64,000 nt of DNA from Trema orientale (taxonomy: Eukaryota; Streptophyta; Magnoliopsida; Rosales; Cannabaceae): NCBI GenBank assembly GCA_002914845.1, contig JXTC01000075.1, forward strand, positions 392,546 through 456,545, written 5' to 3'. The first letter of the stretch is position 1. Every line of letters begins with the position of its first letter. Below are positions 59,950 through 64,000 of this stretch, piece by piece. Under the pieces are notes generated by a model. That model ran no database searches and was not told the origin of the DNA. It saw only the letters and a program-made list of their open reading frames with translations. The position numbers and the translations under genes are program-made.

Positions 59950-61795
59950 GCTGTCTCTGGCGCCTCGCCTAGTATATTTCGATTCAGATTCTCACAACTA
60001 CGAAACGAACAAGACTAAATACTCTTTTTCTCTTGACTCTTTTTGAGTGGCGCGCAATTCACCGGTACCGCCGTCTCAATTTTGCAACGCAAACGCCTAA
60101 GTCGGTGTTTGATATTTAAACCCCGTTAAATAATAATAATAATATTGTTAACTGAAAAAAAAAAAAAAAAAAAAAACAACAACGATGACAACAGCACAAC
60201 AAACTTAAAACCAGCGCGATCTGTTTTTTGTTTTTCTAAACAAAAAAATGAAATTTTTTTTTAGAAGTTTGCTTACAACCTTATTTTTATTTTTTATTTT
60301 TAAAAACTGTTATCAAAAATTTCAAAAAAATAGTAATAAAAAATTTCTAATATCTTTATTTTTTTAAATAAATTTAAAAAATAAAAGAACATATAAATAT
60401 TTGTACACAAGTGTGTACATACATATATATATATATATATAGGTACATACACAAATATAAGCCTATATGACTTTCTTTATCATTATTTGCACTTTATTGT
60501 TTTTGAAAACAAATAATGAAATAAAATTTGTCAAGCATGTTTCTTATTTATAAAAATTGAAAATCAAAACAAAATTTTTACTTCTACTTTCAATTTATTT
60601 AAACAAAATTTTTACTTCTACTTTCAATTTATTTAAACAAAAAATTGGAAGTGAATCCAAGCAAGCCCTAAAATAATGGGGAAATTTACGTGGTTAGTTA
60701 TTTTTTTTTTCTTATTATTTATACTATGAAGGACATTTATAGTTTTCTTTTTTAAAATGATAATTATAGTAGCTATTTCTGACTTTTTTAGTAGTTTTCA
60801 AAGGCAGAAAAAAATTTGCTTTCCAATATTATCCTTCCCAAAAGTGATTTTTTAGGTGTGAAAGTCAACAAAAGTTATTTTTTTTCTTGATCAGGCAAGA
60901 GCCAAAGAAAATGTTTTTTATTTTTTTTTATTTTTTTTATTTTGGAAGGAAAGAGTCAACAAAATTTAATACCTATTGTTTTTTTTTGTTTTCCCAACTT
61001 TTCTCCCAAATGTACACCTTTTTTTAAGTTTACTTTATTTTCATTCCAAATTAAAGCAATTCTTTCTTCTGTCAAACTCACTCTCTTTTCTTTCTATTTG
61101 AATCTGCCTGGTTCTTTCTTTCTGTTGTGTTCAGTTCTGTGTCTCTGTTGTCATTCATATTTTGGAAGAAGACAAGAGATATGTTTTTGTTTTGATTCAC
61201 TAAGTTCTTATTTAGGGATATAAGTAAGTGAGTAAAATACGTAGAATGTATCATATATGTAGTAATAACTAAGGTTAAAAACGTATTTGTTTATAGAATT
61301 AGAAAATATTAGCAAATATATTTTAAAAAAAGCGAATAAAATATTATGAAAAAGTCACAATTTTGTTACCACTCATCACAGACTATGTGATCTCGTGTTA
61401 AATGATTGAGTGATAAAGTTAAAAATTTATTTGCTTCCATATCTATTATAATATAGCGTAAAATATTATTACCAATTTTTCTGAACATTTATGACATTAT
61501 GTGTGATACTTTGTCACAGTATTTTTTCAATGTTACTAAAGTTGTTATTAGAAGTACGAATTTTATGCGACAATAGGTCACAATATGTGTGACACATAGT
61601 TACAATCTGTTTTTTATTGTTGGCTAACTGTGAGGCATTTTTTTGGCAGAAATGGGCAGTTTTATTTTTCTGAATTATAATGGTAAATGGGACTAAAATA
61701 ACGTATATGGTCATACATTATATGACAATATGTCATATAGTCCTTTTCATTTTATTACTTACACCATTTTTCATGTATTAGATTAATCCTTCAAG
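59950..61795. other. upstream region of the AAA ATPase gene and repeat-rich flank
   Basis: Starts with the GC-richer core promoter and leader of the AAA ATPase (59950-60110), then turns into A/T homopolymer-rich DNA. A 34-bp unit is tandemly duplicated at 60569-60636 (CAAAATTTTTACTTCTACTT). From about 61370, phrases such as GTGATCTCG, GTCACAATATGTGTGACAC and CATATAGTCC, rich in GTGAC/GTCAC words, mark the approach to the decayed transposon at 61800. The 93-codon frame at 60942-61223 is low-complexity. Confidence 0.5.
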
Positions 61796-61798
61796 TGC

Positions 61799-62215
61799 TT
61801 TTGAGTTCGAGGTGGTAGATAGAGAATGTAGGTTATATATTATAGATCTCGAGAACCAAACGTGCAAATGCTAGGAATTCCAGGTCGGCCAATTTATATG
61901 TGCATATACAGTGGCAGCCTGTGCATTTTGAGACTTTTCTATCTATAATTGTATATCTAAGTACTACAAAAAGGAGGAATTGGTAGCCACTTATGATGGG
62001 GTCGTACATCCTCTTGTAGACCCTTCTGGTTGGGTGATACCAGATAAAAAATCGTGTAATGAAACCACCACTTGTGCGAGTATCATTTGATAGACCAAGG
62101 AACTGAAGGATACTTTCAAATGGTGAAGAGACAACTAGGCAAAAATGCTCACGTTGCGGACAAACTGGGCACAATAGACAGATTTATAAGAATCCAATCC
62201 TCTTACGTATAACCA
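61799..62215 (+). pseudogene. decayed Mutator (MuDR/MULE) transposase C-terminus
   Basis: Plus-strand remnant in two frames. Part 1 (about 61799-61915) reads EVVDRECRLYIIDLENQTCK, then C, stop, EFQVGQFICAYTVAACAF: this is the SWIM zinc finger of MULE transposases with the second Cys followed by a stop and the conserved His changed to Tyr. Part 2 (about 62065-62205) reads PPLVRVSFDRPRN, stop, then RQKCSRCGQTGHNRQIYKNP: the C-terminal CCHC zinc knuckle with its last Cys changed to Tyr. A frameshift separates the parts. Stops, shift and lost ligands show it is dead. The 113-codon minus-strand frame at 61833-62174 is its antisense shadow. Confidence 0.82.
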
Positions 62216-62299
62216 ATCATGAATCACAAAACTATTCTAGACATAGTGTGGTACATCTATAGGTTGTACTCAATGCATTTACCAAAAGTCATGCCGATA

Positions 62300-63335
62300 T
62301 TATGTTAATTTCAACCTTGTCTATTTATGACTCGATTTCAGATTTGGTAATCTGTAATTTTTTTTTTCAATTTATAGTATCATTTATTAATATTTTTTAT
62401 GAAATAGAGTCATACAATATGTGACGGGCAGTAACAATTATTAGTTTGTAATTATAATTTTGAAAATTTTTATATTCTTGTCTATTATGTTTCTAATTTT
62501 TGTTATTATAAATCTCGGCCAACTAAAAAAACGAAAATATGCCTGATTTTAGGTAATTTTAATATCTCAAAACTATGATATAAATATATGTTAAAATCAT
62601 GTATATATTATATTAATTTCAACTATGTCTATTTATGACTCAATTTGGATTTAGTATTCTGTGATTTATTTTTAATTTATAGTAGCATTTATTAATATTT
62701 GTATAACATAAAGTTATACAATGTGTGATGGGAAGTAATAATTATTAGTTTGTAATTATAATTTTGAACATTTTTATATTCTTGGCCATTATGTTTCTAA
62801 TCTTTGTTATTATAAATCTTGGCTAACTTAAAAAAAAAAAAAAAAAAAAACGAAAACATGCCTAATTTTGGATAATTTTAATATCACAAAACTATGATAT
62901 AAATATATGTTAAAATCATGCATATATTATATTAATTTCAACCATGTCTATTTATGACTCAATTTCAGATTTAGTACTATGTGATTTATTTTCAGTTTAT
63001 AGTAGTATTTATTAATATTTGTATGACATAGAGTCATATAGTAACAATTATTAGTTTGCAATTATAATTTTTAACGTTTTTTATATTCTTATCCATTATG
63101 TTTCTAATCTTTGTTATTATAAATCTCGGCCAACTAAAAAAACGAAAAATATATATATTTCAACTCGGTATAAGTTATGTTATTATAAATCATGTATATG
63201 TTATGTTAATTTCATCCATATATATTTATGACTCAATTTCAGATTTGATACTTTGTGATTTATTTTCAGTTTATAGTAGTATGTATTAATATTTATATGA
63301 CATGAAGTCATACAATATGTGATGAGCAGTAAGCA
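62300..63335. repeat. tandem repeat, ~300-bp unit, about 3.5 copies
   Basis: The phrase TTAATTTCAACC(A/T)TGTCT followed by ATTTATGACTCAATTT recurs at about 62305, 62613, 62932 and 63206. Each unit continues through TTTATAGTA(G/T)(C/T)ATTTATTAATATT, a GACATAGAGTCATACAATATGTGA segment, ATTATTAGTTTG and TAAATCTCGGCCAACTAAAA. Periods are about 308, 319 and 274 bp; the differences come from A-run length and a deletion in the third unit. It lies just 3' of the transposase remnant and probably belongs to that element. Confidence 0.85.
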
Positions 63336-64000
63336 TTTTTTACATGTCTGCATACTATTTGAAACATTTTATTAAGATGTATGACTTAGAGTCACACTTA
63401 CTTGATGGATAGTAATAATTTTTGAAACCTGACTCAAAGTCAAAATTTATGCAAAATAAAGTTAATCATATGTACAGTCTTCCAGAGCTAAAAAAAAAAT
63501 CATATGTACGATCTCTGTTTGTTGACAATAAATATAGTACCTAGCAATTGATGATTCAGTACTGTGTGACTTGCAGTGACACTTCTTGTGACAGTCAAAA
63601 AATATAGGTTAGAAATACATTATCTCTTCCTAATCAGTCGAGTGTTTACAGAGAACCACAAAATAGAAATTAAATATAGATGAAATGTAAAATTACTAGG
63701 ATAGTTGTTTAACAATACGTTCAGACTTTCAGTATTATCCAAACTCTTTGAATATTTCTTGCTACTCCCTCGAATTTTCGTTGTTCTCATAAAAAAAGAA
63801 CAAAGACGAAAGCTCAATACAAGGTTCTCAAGTGTTTGATTATTTTAAAATGTGGGTTACTGGTTAGTAAAATGAAGGAAATAAAGGAAAAACAGTAATT
63901 GCTAGTTTCAACGGAGCTTTGCTTCGAATAAACGGAGGAAAATGAAGCTCCACACTTCTTTTAAATATGAAATCAAATATGATTTGTAGACCTCTTATTG
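63336..64000. other. right edge of window
   Basis: AT-rich. Contains further GTGAC/GTCAC phrases (TACTGTGTGACTTGCAGTGA at 63560-63579, CTTGTGACAGTCA) like those at 61370-61750, possibly the far end of the same decayed element. No gene seen before the window ends. Confidence 0.4.

Noticed and set aside
60942-61223. 93-codon plus-strand frame
   Set aside because: Phe/Leu/Ser-rich translation of T-rich DNA without domain or splice support.
61833-62174. 113-codon minus-strand frame with CPVCPQ
   Set aside because: Antisense of the transposase zinc-knuckle remnant; the plus strand carries the recognisable motifs.

Overview
This is a nuclear plant DNA window, almost certainly from a eudicot. It is AT-rich with long low-complexity intergenic stretches, the genes are split by GT-AG introns, and the recognisable proteins are plant-specific (a KNOX homeobox protein of the SHOOT MERISTEMLESS type, a BAH-PHD histone reader, a plant subtilase). 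I cannot name the species from sequence alone. There is one ambiguous base (N) near 59,542.

Seven protein genes can be assembled exon by exon, with reading frame conserved across every junction. From left to right they are: an SBT2-clade subtilase, probably ALE1 (711-5183, minus, 10 exons, 813 aa); EBS, a BAH+PHD chromatin reader (6687-9465, minus, 5 exons, 216 aa); a mitochondrial-type ribosomal protein uL4 (11694-14411, minus, 8 exons, 316 aa); STM (22374-27341, minus, 4 exons, 382 aa); a PUX3/PUX4-like SEP-UBX adaptor of CDC48 (37806-40494, minus, 4 exons, 293 aa); a small unrecognised coiled-coil protein (52340-52807, plus, 155 aa or about 170 aa if an intron is removed); and a mitochondrial-looking AAA ATPase (53404-59949, minus, 13 exons, 572 aa). 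From memory of the Arabidopsis map, STM sits next to ALE1 and EBS sits next to PUX3, so the gene content looks like an ancestral syntenic block.

The space between genes is filled by mobile DNA. 15.3-20.6 kb, between uL4m and STM, is a nest of terminal-inverted-repeat (TIR) elements, one holding a roughly 75-bp tandem array and one carrying two head-to-tail palindromic MITEs. The roughly 10 kb upstream of STM holds two hAT-like elements and a double palindrome. 41.5-49.0 kb is a decayed but structurally complete Copia retrotransposon with both LTRs and a 5-bp target duplication; a 1.1-kb Mutator-like element has jumped into one LTR. A clean solo LTR lies at 50.8-51.7 kb. The right end holds a decayed Mutator transposase C-terminus next to a roughly 300-bp tandem repeat.

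The genes do not form an operon-like system; each is an independent plant gene. The most unusual material is repeat architecture: insertions beside the telo-box promoter of uL4m, a MITE dimer, a nested LTR insertion, and a duplicated exon end with a decoy splice donor in the PUX gene. I found no convincing undescribed biological system, CRISPR array or tRNA gene.
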